DNA of 64,000 bases. Origin: Pseudomonadota bacterium. Its GTDB lineage: Bacteria; Pseudomonadota; Alphaproteobacteria; Rhodobacterales; Rhodobacteraceae. The stretch's first letter is position 1. Each line of letters opens with the position of its first letter. This document shows, in pieces, positions 52,004-59,772 of the stretch. A program made the translations under genes and the position numbers. The stretch is from positions 1 to 64,000 of the forward strand of contig JAJXZX010000001.1 of NCBI GenBank assembly GCA_021779835.1, written 5' to 3'. The notes beneath the pieces were generated by a model. That model worked only from the letters and a program-made list of their open reading frames with translations. It had not been told where the DNA came from and did no database searches.

Positions 52004-52930
52004 ATGAAAAAGATTCTTATCGCTACGACCGCTCTGGTCCTGGTTGCTGGCGCTGCTTCGGCAGACGTGACCATCGCTGGCTCGGGCTACTTCGGCATGG
52101 GCTACGACAAGAACGGTTCGACTGCGACGCAGGGCAAAACCTTCCTGATCGACCGTATGCAGCTTGACTTCAAAGCTACGAAAACGACCGACTCGGGCCT
52201 GACCTTCCACGGTGCGTTCCGTGTGCGTTCGAACCAAGACAAAGCGACCGGCTTCAACGGCGGCGCTGTTGGCGTTACCGCTGGCGGTCTGGACGTGTCG
52301 GTTGGCAACGTGACCGACGCTTATGACGCGTCGGGCGTCGTCTACAACTCGGAAATCGGCATCTGCGGTTGCGGCGGTGAAGTCATCACCAACGCTGCGG
52401 AATCGTCCTCGACCGGTTCGGGCCACAACGCAGTTCTCGTGACCTACACGATGGGCAGCCTGATTGGCCGCGTGGGCTATCAGCAAGCGAACGGCAACGG
52501 CGTCGGCAACGGCGAAGCGTCGATCGGCCTTGAGTACACGATGGGCTCGCTTCACCTCGCTGGTGGTTACCTGAGCGGTAAGCCGAGCCCGGCAGTTCCG
52601 GTCGCTGGTGACTATACCGGCGCTTGGTTGGCTGGCGAATACGCAATCGGCAACTCGCACGTCGGCGTTCTGGTTGGCAGCAACCACGTCTCGGGCGGCG
52701 CTGACAACGGCACCATCGCGACGCTGTATGGCAACACCACGTTCGGCGCGACCACCGTTTCGGCTTTCGTTTCGAACGCTCAGCGTGATCTGCCGACCGA
52801 AACCACGAAAACCACCTATGGTATCGGCGCGTCCTACGACCTCGGCGGCGGCGCTGCCATGGTTGGCCACGTTCGCACCGACCGCACCAAGGACACCCTG
52901 GGCGACCTCGGCGTTACCTTCAAGTTCTGA
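52004..52930 (+). CDS. Major outer membrane porin
   Basis: 308 residues. Sec signal peptide MKKILIATTALVLVAGAASA, cut after residue 20. The mature protein starts DVTIAGSGYFGMGYD, is rich in amphipathic beta-strands (FKATKTTDSGLTFHGAFRVRS, VGVTAGGLDVSVGNV) and ends with the outer-membrane C-terminal phenylalanine (LGVTFKF). This is the Rhodobacter porin type, a trimeric 16-stranded channel. Codon use differs from neighbours, with many GCT, TCG, AAC and GGC codons as in very highly expressed genes. The ribosome binding site GAGGG is nine bases before the ATG, and a strong terminator follows. A long (~245-base) upstream region allows complex control. Confidence 0.92.
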   Translation: MKKILIATTALVLVAGAASADVTIAGSGYFGMGYDKNGSTATQGKTFLIDRMQLDFKATKTTDSGLTFHGAFRVRSNQDKATGFNGGAVGVTAGGLDVSVGNVTDAYDASGVVYNSEIGICGCGGEVITNAAESSSTGSGHNAVLVTYTMGSLIGRVGYQQANGNGVGNGEASIGLEYTMGSLHLAGGYLSGKPSPAVPVAGDYTGAWLAGEYAIGNSHVGVLVGSNHVSGGADNGTIATLYGNTTFGATTVSAFVSNAQRDLPTETTKTTYGIGASYDLGGGAAMVGHVRTDRTKDTLGDLGVTFKF

Positions 52931-52950
52931 TCTTACGATCGAATTTACGG

Positions 52951-52985
52951 AAAGAGCGGGCCTTGTGCCCGCTCTTTTCTTTTGG
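52951..52985 (+). terminator. Rho-independent terminator after the porin gene
   Basis: AGAGCGGGC (52953-52961) pairs perfectly with GCCCGCTCT (52967-52975) around a 5-base loop, followed by a T-rich run (TTTTCTTTT). It starts about 20 bases after the porin stop. Confidence 0.92.
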
Positions 52986-53025
52986 GCATACCGCAGCCAA
53001 CATTGCGGGAAACGACGAGGGGATC

Positions 53026-53685
53026 ATGGCGTTAGAACAGATCAGACAGCAGATCGCCGCCGCAGAGGCCGCAGCCGGGCGCGCGGCGGGCTCTGTTCAC
53101 CTGATTGCCGTGTCCAAGGTGCAGCCGTTGGAGCGTGTGGTGGCGGTGCTGGAAGCGGGCCAGCGTCTGTTTGGCGAGAACTATGTGCAGGAAGCCGCCG
53201 GGAAATGGCCCGATCTGCGGGTGCAGTTCCCGGACGTGGCGGTCCATATGATCGGCCCGTTGCAGACCAACAAGGCGCGTCAGGCGGTTGAGTTGTTTGA
53301 GGCTATTCACACGCTAGACCGGCCAAGCCTTGCCAGCAAACTCGCCAACCTGGCGCAGGCACGGGGGCAAAGTCCTGATCTGTTCGTGCAGGTTAACACC
53401 GGGGCAGAGCCGCAGAAGGCGGGTGTATTGCCCGACGCGCTGGACGGTTTCATTGCCGAGTGCCGCGCGCTGGACCTGCCGTTGGTCGGCCTGATGTGCA
53501 TCCCGCCCGAGGGCGAGGATTCGCGCCCGCATTTTGCGATGCTGGCCGGGATGGCCGCGCGCAACGGGCTCAAGGGCCTGTCGATGGGGATGAGCGGCGA
53601 TTTCGCGGCGGCGATTGCGGCAGGCGCCACCCATATCCGCGTCGGCACCGCGATTTTCGGCGCGCGGGATTACACGAAAGCTTAG
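53026..53685 (+). CDS. YggS family pyridoxal phosphate-binding homeostasis protein
   Basis: 219 residues from ATG 53026 with GAGGGG upstream. The PLP-binding lysine is in LIAVSKVQPLE. FGENYVQEAAGKW, VHMIGPLQTNKARQAVELF, VNTGAEPQKAGV and LSMGMSGDFAAAIAAGATHIRVGTAIFGAR are all family signatures. YggS proteins are single-domain alanine-racemase-fold proteins that bind PLP without known catalysis and keep vitamin B6 and amino acid pools balanced. The gene sits between the porin terminator and a convergent GH13 gene; its stop overlaps that gene's stop by 4 bases. Confidence 0.95.
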   Translation: MALEQIRQQIAAAEAAAGRAAGSVHLIAVSKVQPLERVVAVLEAGQRLFGENYVQEAAGKWPDLRVQFPDVAVHMIGPLQTNKARQAVELFEAIHTLDRPSLASKLANLAQARGQSPDLFVQVNTGAEPQKAGVLPDALDGFIAECRALDLPLVGLMCIPPEGEDSRPHFAMLAGMAARNGLKGLSMGMSGDFAAAIAAGATHIRVGTAIFGARDYTKA

Positions 53686-55559
53686 GTCAGCCAGACGCGG
53701 GCATAGGGGGGCAGCGCGATGACGCCGCCGTCGGCAGCAACCGGGGCGTCGGACAGCGCGTCGTGCATTTGCGTGATGCCCTGCGCGCGCGCCGTGGCCT
53801 CTGGCAGATCCAGCCAGCGTTCGGTGAAATTATAAAGGCCAAGCAGCACGCCCGTGTGCGCCTCGCGCCGCACCGCGAAGAGGCCCGGAACGCCAAGGGA
53901 TACAACGCGCACCGGCAAGGCGCCATGCAGCGCGGGCACCGCCTTGCGCCGCGCGAGGATGTGGCGCGTGCCACGGAACACGCGGGCGGCGGGGGAATCG
54001 CCCTGGTCTCGCGTGGCGGCAACCGACCAATCCATCTTGGGGCGGTGAATCCAGCGGCTGTCATGGGCGTGATCGGGCTGGTCGAGATAGCTGCGGTCGT
54101 TCAGCATCGCCAGCTCGTCACCCATGTAGATCAGCGGCATACCCCCGAATCCGGCAATCAGCGTGTGGCCCAACAGGATACGCTGCACCGCCATTTCAAC
54201 TGCCTCGGCGCCGTTCGCCTTTTCCAACCCGGCAAGCGAGGCGAAGCTGCCGGAAATGCGTTTGTCGCCCGTCGCCTCGTTCACCTGAAACAGCGCGCCA
54301 GAGGCGAAAGAGCCAGGAAAGCCGCCCTCATATAAATCCGACAGATAGGCGCGGTGCGCGGGGCCGGAGAGGTGAAGCGCCGCTGCATCCTCATCCGTCA
54401 CCGCCCAGCCGATGTCGTCATGGCAGCGGATATAGGTGGCGTAGGTTGCGTTATTCAGCCGTTCGGGGAAATGCGTGGCGAGAACGTGGGTCATCAGCGC
54501 GGTGTCGCGCGTGGCAAGCGCCGACCAGAACTGCACCATCAGAGAGTTGTGATAGGCGAGGTTGCCCTCGCGTCCGTCATGGATGCCACGGCCAAGGTAG
54601 GGCAGCATCTCTGCCGGGGCGACAATCGCTTCTTCCAGATGAATGACTGCCGGGGCCGCGATGCGCGAACACGCGCGCAAAGCTTGCAGGATCATGTGGA
54701 CTTCGGGTTCTGACTGACAGCGGGTGCCCATGCGTTTCCACATGAAAGCGACGGCATCCAGACGCACCACATCGACGCCGCGATTGGCGAGGTAGAGCAT
54801 AATCTCGACGATTTCGAGGAAGACCTGCGGGTTGGCCCAGTTCAGATCCCATTGATGTTCGTTGAAGGTGGTCCAGACCCATTTGCCGAAATCGGGGTAA
54901 TGGGTGAAATTGCCCGGCGCATTGTCGGGGAAGACCTCTACCAGCGTCTGCTCATACTGCTGCGGCACGGTCGGATCGTCGAACATCAGGTAGTAGTCCT
55001 GATAGGTCGCGTCACCCTTGCGCGCCTTTTTCGCCCAAGCGTGTTCCTTGGCGGTGTGGTTCAGCACAAGGTCGATGCACAAGCTGATGCCACGCGCGCG
55101 CAGGGCGGTGGCGACCTCTTCGAAATCCTCCATCGTGCCATAGGCCGGGTTGATGGCGCGGTAATCCATCACCGAGTAGCCCCCATCCGAGTCGCCGGGG
55201 CGCGGCTTCAGGCAGGGCATCAGGTGGACATAAGTGACGCCGAGGTCTTCGAGGTAGTCGAGTTTTTCTAGGATACCCTTCAGCGTGCCCGCGAAACGGT
55301 CGATGTAAAAGACATAGCCCGCCATATCGGGGCGCTGAAACCAGTCAGGCTCCAGATCGCGCTTAAGGTCGAGGTGTTTGAGGTCGGCCGGGCGCGCGTC
55401 CCAGGACGTCCGCAGCGCTTTCAGAAGCGCTTGGCGGAAGGAATCATACTCCGGGTGCTGGCCGTAAAGCGTGTCCAGCATGGGCCAGAGGTCGGGTGCG
55501 CTGCGATTCAGACGGAGGTCAAAGATCTCGTCAGTCGTCTGGCGTGTTGCTCTAGCCAT
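53682..55559 (-). CDS. Amylosucrase-like alpha-amylase family (GH13) protein
   Basis: 625 residues, the length of amylosucrase-type GH13 enzymes. The four GH13 motifs are visible: DLVLNHTAKEH, GVDVVRLDAVAFMWKR (nucleophile Asp), VIHLEEAIVA (acid/base Glu) and YIRCHDDIGWAV (transition-state Asp). N-terminal FYIDRFAGTLKGILEKLDYLEDLGVTYVHLMP and GGYSVMDYRAINPAYGT, and C-terminal MPLIYMGDELAMLND are typical of amylosucrase/sucrose hydrolases. Expected reaction: transfer of glucose from sucrose to a glucan, or hydrolysis. No signal peptide, so cytoplasmic. No sucrose transporter or glycogen gene is adjacent. Confidence 0.9.
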   Translation of the reverse strand: MARATRQTTDEIFDLRLNRSAPDLWPMLDTLYGQHPEYDSFRQALLKALRTSWDARPADLKHLDLKRDLEPDWFQRPDMAGYVFYIDRFAGTLKGILEKLDYLEDLGVTYVHLMPCLKPRPGDSDGGYSVMDYRAINPAYGTMEDFEEVATALRARGISLCIDLVLNHTAKEHAWAKKARKGDATYQDYYLMFDDPTVPQQYEQTLVEVFPDNAPGNFTHYPDFGKWVWTTFNEHQWDLNWANPQVFLEIVEIMLYLANRGVDVVRLDAVAFMWKRMGTRCQSEPEVHMILQALRACSRIAAPAVIHLEEAIVAPAEMLPYLGRGIHDGREGNLAYHNSLMVQFWSALATRDTALMTHVLATHFPERLNNATYATYIRCHDDIGWAVTDEDAAALHLSGPAHRAYLSDLYEGGFPGSFASGALFQVNEATGDKRISGSFASLAGLEKANGAEAVEMAVQRILLGHTLIAGFGGMPLIYMGDELAMLNDRSYLDQPDHAHDSRWIHRPKMDWSVAATRDQGDSPAARVFRGTRHILARRKAVPALHGALPVRVVSLGVPGLFAVRREAHTGVLLGLYNFTERWLDLPEATARAQGITQMHDALSDAPVAADGGVIALPPYARVWLT

Positions 55560-55622
55560 GATCGCATGTCTCCCCTGTCACTGCGCCAAGGTAAGCAACC
55601 CAAACCGCTTTGGAAAGGGATT

Positions 55623-56120
55623 TCAGCCGCGAATGACGAGTCGGGTCGCCGGAGTGAGCCGCTGTGCGATCCACAGGAGGTCAGCGGGCGCAAAGGCGAC
55701 ACAGCCAGCGGTGGGATAGCGCGGCCTGCGCCAGCGGTGCAGGAAGATGGCAGAGCCCGCGCCGGGAATCGCGTTAGGCCAGTTCCAGTTGGTTATCAGC
55801 ACCAGATCATAAAGCGGATCGGCCCGCGACAGGCGCTCATGGCTAAAGCCATGCGGGGCGCGCACCCTTTGGTTATAGTCGGGGTCGGCACTGTCGTCGG
55901 ACCACAGATCCTGCGGCCCGATTGGTTCGGCCCACCTGGGCAGCGATTCGGCGGCGATGCGGTCGGGGCGATAGAGCATCCCCACGATGGCATGAACCCC
56001 GATAGGCGTCGCGCCATCGCCCTCTCGCTTCTCACGGGTCAGGCCACCGCGCCCGATGGCGCAGGGCAACTGCCGCCCCATGAAGCGCGCGCCCCACGCC
56101 GTCACCACCAGATCGCTCAC
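55623..56120 (-). CDS. L,D-transpeptidase (YkuD-like) family protein
   Basis: 165 residues of the short COG3786-type L,D-transpeptidase. The catalytic cluster is AIFLHRWRRPRYPTAGCVAF, with His and Cys. TREKREGDGATPIGVH is the conserved 'KREGDG.TP.G' segment. No signal peptide is visible, which is usual for this subfamily's annotated forms but leaves the location unclear. Expected function is peptidoglycan cross-linking or remodelling through L,D bonds. The start overlaps the ribA stop (ATGA, 56117-56120). Confidence 0.9.
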   Translation of the reverse strand: MSDLVVTAWGARFMGRQLPCAIGRGGLTREKREGDGATPIGVHAIVGMLYRPDRIAAESLPRWAEPIGPQDLWSDDSADPDYNQRVRAPHGFSHERLSRADPLYDLVLITNWNWPNAIPGAGSAIFLHRWRRPRYPTAGCVAFAPADLLWIAQRLTPATRLVIRG

Positions 56121-57208
56121 AACAGATGCCCCGATTTCGCCGCCTTGGTGGCTAGGTAGGCGGCATTCTGCGCCGTGTGACCCACTTTCAGCGGCACGCG
56201 TTCGACCACCTCGATGCCGTTTGCCTGCATCATGCGCACCTTGGCGGGGTTGTTGGTCAGCAGGCGGATCTGCCGCACGCCCATTTCGCGGAGGATGCCG
56301 GAACCGATGCGGAAATCACGCTCGTCATCCTCGAAGCCAAGGCGGTGATTGGCCTCGACCGTGTCAAATCCTTGATCCTGAAGGGAATAGGCGCGCATCT
56401 TGTTGGCGAGGCCAATTCCGCGCCCCTCTTGGTTCAGATAGAGCAGGATACCCGCGCCCTCGGCCCCCATCTGGCCAAGTGCGCCGCGCAGTTGCGGGCC
56501 GCAATCGCATTTCAGCGAGCCGAGAACGTCGCCGGTAAAGCACGCGGAATGCAGCCGCACCAGAACCGGCGCGTCGCGGGCGGGCTTGCCGATCTCGACC
56601 GCGTAATGCTCTTCCCCGCCATCTTCGGGGCGGAAGATATGCAGCCGGCCGGCCTGCGCGGCCTGCATCGGCAGGCGGGCGGACACCACGGGATGAAGCG
56701 GCGAGGCGCGCAAAAGCTCCGGTGCCGCCTCGGCCAGCGGGATCAGGGTCAGGGCATTCTCCGCCGCGATCAGCAGGCCATTTTGCACGCCCAACACCAC
56801 CGCCGCGGGCAAAAGATGCGCCGACTTCGCCAGCAGGATCGCCGCGCGGTGCAGATCGGCGGGACCGTCGCGCAACGACTGGAATGGTCCCTTCATCGGC
56901 ACCTTCAGATCGTCGGCCGGGTCCGCCACCGCGTGAATCCACGCCATGCCAGCGGTGGCCGGCACCAGAAGGCGCGCCACATCGCCGTCATAGGCGCGTG
57001 CCTTCAGCGTCTCGGCACGGCGGTCAGTGATGGCCAGCACCAGATCGCCGCCCATCACACGCAACTGCGCAAGGCGCGCGTCGTCCAGCGTTTCGGCGGC
57101 CACCGCGACCACCGCCGCACCGTTCTGCGTCAGCACCACCGGCACCCCCATACGCAGATCGGCACGGGCGCGGCTGAGGAGTTCGACGATGGAGGGGCGT
57201 AGCGACAT
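56117..57208 (-). CDS. ribA: GTP cyclohydrolase II with an uncharacterised N-terminal domain
   Basis: 363 residues. The C-terminal ~200 residues are RibA: zinc-binding VLGSLKCDCGPQLRGAL with preceding SACFTGD, the catalytic LYLNQEGRGIGLANKMRAYSLQ, and LLTNNPAKVRMMQANGIEV. The enzyme opens GTP to start riboflavin synthesis. The N-terminal ~165 residues are not the usual DHBP synthase domain (no DDE/NEGD motif); they contain LVLAITDRRAETLKA and DLHRAAILLAKSAHLLPAAVV and resemble the N-domain found on Rhodobacterales RibA. Divergent from the response regulator gene at 57370 and coupled to the L,D-transpeptidase gene. Confidence 0.93.
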   Translation of the reverse strand: MSLRPSIVELLSRARADLRMGVPVVLTQNGAAVVAVAAETLDDARLAQLRVMGGDLVLAITDRRAETLKARAYDGDVARLLVPATAGMAWIHAVADPADDLKVPMKGPFQSLRDGPADLHRAAILLAKSAHLLPAAVVLGVQNGLLIAAENALTLIPLAEAAPELLRASPLHPVVSARLPMQAAQAGRLHIFRPEDGGEEHYAVEIGKPARDAPVLVRLHSACFTGDVLGSLKCDCGPQLRGALGQMGAEGAGILLYLNQEGRGIGLANKMRAYSLQDQGFDTVEANHRLGFEDDERDFRIGSGILREMGVRQIRLLTNNPAKVRMMQANGIEVVERVPLKVGHTAQNAAYLATKAAKSGHLL

Positions 57209-57369
57209 GGGCGACAGGTTCCGGCAAGATGTTTCAGTTATCTAGCGCGCGGTGTGCTGGATTGAAACAATTACCCCGATAGCGACACGTCCGCGTGAGG
57301 ATTTCACCATCCCTCTTGTCACATTTGTGCTGCAGGCGCATCTGCAAAGGGAACACGGAGACCAAAGCT

Positions 57370-58056
57370 ATGCCCAACTTGAAAAAGATCCTGCTGGTGG
57401 ACGATGAGGACGACCTGCGCGAGGCGCTGTCAGAGCAGCTCGTGATGACCGAGGACTTCGACGTATTCGAGGCTGGCACCGGCCATGACGCGATGGACAA
57501 GGTGAGGGCGGGGCTGTTCGACCTCATCATTCTGGACGTCGGCCTGCCCGACACAGATGGCCGCGAATTGTGCCGCCGGATGCGCAAGCAGGGCGTGAAA
57601 TGCCCGATCCTGATGCTGACGGGGCATGACACGGATGCGGATACCATCCTTGGCCTTGATGCCGGCGCGAATGATTATGTGCCGAAGCCGTTCAAGTTTC
57701 CCGTGCTGCTCGCCCGTATCCGCGCCCAGTTGCGCCAGCATGAACAGTCGGAAGACGCGGTGTTCCAGCTTGGACCGTATACCTTCAAACCCGCGCAAAA
57801 GATGCTGGTCGACGAGCGTGACAAGAAGATCCGGCTGACCGAGAAAGAGACGAATATCCTGAAGTTCCTCTATCGCGCAACCGAAGGCGTGGTGGCGCGC
57901 GAGGTGCTGCTGCACGAGGTCTGGGGATATAATGCAGGCGTCACGACGCACACGCTGGAAACCCACATTTACCGCCTGCGTCAGAAGATCGAGCCCGATC
58001 CCTCGAACGCGCGCCTGTTGGTGACGGAATCGGGCGGCTATCGCTTGGTTGCGTGA
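57370..58056 (+). CDS. OmpR-family response regulator (CenR-like)
   Basis: 228 residues from ATG 57370; GGAG lies ten bases upstream, and an in-frame start 75 bases earlier is unlikely. Receiver domain: acidic pocket LLVDDEDDLREAL, phosphorylated Asp56 in LIILDVGLPDTDG, then LMLTGHDTDADTILGLDAGANDYVPKPF. The C-terminal winged helix is typical: LTEKETNILKFLYRA, VLLHEVWGYNAGVTTHTLETHIYRLRQKIEPDP. It resembles the essential envelope regulator CenR of Alphaproteobacteria (start LKKILLVDDE.DLREAL); this assignment is tentative. No histidine kinase gene is adjacent. The first small-RNA-like element begins 60 bases after its stop. Confidence 0.92.
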   Translation: MPNLKKILLVDDEDDLREALSEQLVMTEDFDVFEAGTGHDAMDKVRAGLFDLIILDVGLPDTDGRELCRRMRKQGVKCPILMLTGHDTDADTILGLDAGANDYVPKPFKFPVLLARIRAQLRQHEQSEDAVFQLGPYTFKPAQKMLVDERDKKIRLTEKETNILKFLYRATEGVVAREVLLHEVWGYNAGVTTHTLETHIYRLRQKIEPDPSNARLLVTESGGYRLVA

Positions 58057-58115
58057 AATGCAACTTGAAGTGGTGTGACAATCGGCGCAAGCTTGAGCGA
58101 TTACTCCGTTGCAAA

Positions 58116-58195
58116 AGTTCCCCTGGCCGCGTCGGGGTCATGACGCGGCACCTCCCTGTTGGACTGGCCCGGACCTTGGTCCGGGCCGTTTTTTA
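58116..58195 (+). ncRNA. Candidate small RNA, copy A (paralogous pair)
   Basis: An ~80-base element: leader AGTTCCCC, stem GCCGCGTC/GACGCGGC (58126-58133 with 58142-58149) with loop GGGGTCAT, an unpaired CACCTCCCTGTTGGACTG containing the anti-Shine-Dalgarno CCTCCC (58151-58156), and a terminator (GGCCCGGA/TCCGGGCC, 58166-58187, then TTTTTT). A second copy lies at 59618-59698. In the first 51 bases 46 are identical, and one stem pair is changed in a compensatory way (G58129-C58146 to A59631-T59648). This argues for a conserved RNA structure rather than a plain terminator. Promoter not defined; TTGAGC at 58093 is a weak -35 candidate. Anti-SD-bearing riboregulators are known in Alphaproteobacteria (CcsR, alpha-r14 types), but I cannot assign it to one. 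Confidence 0.65.
58164..58195. terminator. Terminator of sRNA copy A, shared with the convergent MFS gene
   Basis: A perfect GC stem (GGCCCGGA with TCCGGGCC, plus inner CC/GG) is followed by six T. The TAA stop codon of the minus-strand MFS gene (58193-58195) falls inside the T-run, so the hairpin also follows that gene directly. Confidence 0.85.
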
Positions 58196-59440
58196 TGGGC
58201 TTGGCAGCCGCAGCGCAAAGAGGCCGTAGACCATTAATGTCAGCGCCCCCGCGGCCTCGATCGCGAAGGGCAGGCGCAGCGCGATGTGCTGGCCCAACGC
58301 AGGCTCGAACGCGGCGACGATCAGCCCGCCCGCCAGCGCGCCCAAGGGCATCAGCCCCAAACCTAGGAACCGATAGACAGAGTTGACCCGCCCCAACAGC
58401 GCATCCGGGATGGTGCGTTGGCGGAAAGAGACGGTAACGATGTTCCAGCCGATGCCACCCAGCGCGTAGACAAACAGCCCAAGCGCCACGAGGCCCGCGC
58501 CCGGCGCGAGGGCGATCAACGCTGGGCCAAGGGCGAAAAGAGCAAGCGCAGCGTGCAATGTCCGGCTGGTGCCAAGCCAACGCACCACCAAGGGCGCGAC
58601 AAAGCCACCGGTCACGCCCCCCGCGGCGCCAACCGCCATCAGCAGGCCGAACCCGATGGCGCCCAACCCCAACACTTCGCGCACATACAGCACCAACATC
58701 GCCGCCGTCGCCGCATTCAGCCCGTTCAGCACTCCCAGCATCAGCGCCAACCGCAACAGCGCCGGATGCTGCCACAACCACGCGATACCCTGCCGCAACT
58801 CGTGCAGAAACGGGCGGCGCGCGTCCCGTGCCGTTCTTGGCCGAAGCGTCACCCCCCAAACCAGCGCTGCCGACACACCAAAGCTTACCGCATCAAGGCC
58901 GAACGGCAGCGCCACCGACCATGCGATCAACAGACCGGCGAGCGGCGGTCCGACGAAGGCGCGCATCACCTCCTCGATACTCCACAACTGGCCGTTGGCG
59001 CTTTCCAGATCGGCGGCATCAACCACCGAGGGCAGCGCCGTCTGCGCCGCGTTGTCGCGCAGGACTTCGGCAGAGCCCAGAAGGAACGCCAGCCCCGCCA
59101 GCGCGGTGATATAAGGCAAGGGATTGAGTTCGGGATGCGGCGGCACGCGCAGCGCCAGCACGACGATCCCAAATGTCAGCGCCAAGCGGAGCAGATCGCA
59201 GCCAACCATGATCTGCCGTCGGTCGCCGCGATCCGTCACCACCCCGGCGGGCAGCGGGAGCAGAAACATCGGCAGACGCGCCGCAAAGCCGATGGCCGCA
59301 ATCAGCACCGGGTCGCGGGTCAGCAGCGTGGCAAGCCATGGAAACGCCAGCGCCGACACCCCGTCGCCAAGGTTCGAAATCCCACTGGCCACCAGTAACC
59401 GCCGATAGTCAGCGTTGCGTCGCACGAGGGGCTCCGCCAT
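58193..59440 (-). CDS. Major facilitator superfamily transporter (MFS_3/enterobactin exporter-like)
   Basis: 415 residues, about 12 hydrophobic segments. Start RNADYRRLLVASGISNLGDGVSALAFPWLATLLT matches the 'f..l......s..Gd......l..l' start of the MFS_3 group. The loop 2-3 motif is LPAGVVTDRGDRRQIMVG. DLESANGQLWSIEEVMRAFVGPPLAGLLI is another conserved element. Members are proton-driven drug or siderophore effluxers; substrate unknown. The gene is flanked on both sides by the two small-RNA-like elements, both pointing in the opposite direction to it. Its stop lies in copy A's terminator and its upstream region contains copy B. Confidence 0.92.
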   Translation of the reverse strand: MAEPLVRRNADYRRLLVASGISNLGDGVSALAFPWLATLLTRDPVLIAAIGFAARLPMFLLPLPAGVVTDRGDRRQIMVGCDLLRLALTFGIVVLALRVPPHPELNPLPYITALAGLAFLLGSAEVLRDNAAQTALPSVVDAADLESANGQLWSIEEVMRAFVGPPLAGLLIAWSVALPFGLDAVSFGVSAALVWGVTLRPRTARDARRPFLHELRQGIAWLWQHPALLRLALMLGVLNGLNAATAAMLVLYVREVLGLGAIGFGLLMAVGAAGGVTGGFVAPLVVRWLGTSRTLHAALALFALGPALIALAPGAGLVALGLFVYALGGIGWNIVTVSFRQRTIPDALLGRVNSVYRFLGLGLMPLGALAGGLIVAAFEPALGQHIALRLPFAIEAAGALTLMVYGLFALRLPSP

Positions 59441-59594
59441 GCCGCTCTCCCTGAAATTGAACGCAGGTTATGGCCATTCCGCGTGGGGCGACAAGCGTGG
59501 GCAGCCCGAAACAGCGCGATTATGGTGCAAGACGGATACAGATTTAGGGCGCACTCGCCCTATTGTTGCCAGATTGAGTGACTATATACGCAAT

Positions 59595-59616
59595 TGTAGG
59601 GTATCCTTTCCCTACA
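59595..59616. promoter_or_regulatory. Perfect inverted repeat before sRNA copy B
   Basis: TGTAGGG-N8-CCCTACA, a perfect 7-base inverted repeat directly before the conserved 5' end of copy B. It is absent from copy A. It may be an operator overlapping the promoter or an extra hairpin at the RNA's 5' end. Confidence 0.5.
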
Positions 59617-59617
59617 G

Positions 59618-59698
59618 AGTTCCCTTGGCCACGTCGGGGTAATGGCGTGGCACCTCCCTGTTGGACTGACCCGGCTTTTCGCCGGGTCTTTTTTTTTG
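59618..59698 (+). ncRNA. Candidate small RNA, copy B (paralogous pair)
   Basis: Same architecture as copy A: leader AGTTCCCT, stem GCCACGTC/GGCGTGGC (59628-59635 with 59644-59651) with loop GGGGTAAT, an identical unpaired CACCTCCCTGTTGGACTG with CCTCCC at 59653-59658, and a terminator GACCCGGC/GCCGGGTC (59668-59688) with nine T. Relative to copy A the stem has one compensatory pair change (G-C to A-T) and one pair going from A-U to G-U. The terminator stems differ in sequence but not in form. Only the single-stranded CCTCCC segment and loop core are unchanged, as expected for an RNA acting by base pairing with ribosome binding sites. Length about 80 bases. Confidence 0.65.
59668..59697 (+). 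terminator. Terminator of sRNA copy B
   Basis: 8-bp perfect stem GACCCGGC/GCCGGGTC, loop TTTTC, then nine T. It lies upstream of xthA, with no preceding protein gene on this strand, so it must end a transcript that starts inside the intergenic region. Confidence 0.9.
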
Positions 59699-59772
59699 CG
59701 CTGCCGGTTGCATCCGATGCAGGCTGGATCACCGCGCCGTTTCGTGCTTGGAAGGGACCAAAGGAGACGCGC

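Larger units (their letters stand above)
59441..59772 (+). other. Intergenic region between the MFS gene and xthA, holding sRNA copy B
   Basis: About 330 bases. The left 150 bases hold the divergent MFS promoter area without a clear promoter. TTGAGT (59573) and TAGGGT (59596) 17 bases apart are a possible promoter for copy B. The inverted repeat at 59595-59616 and the candidate RNA at 59618-59698 follow, then ~75 bases leading to the xthA ribosome binding site. Confidence 0.5.
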
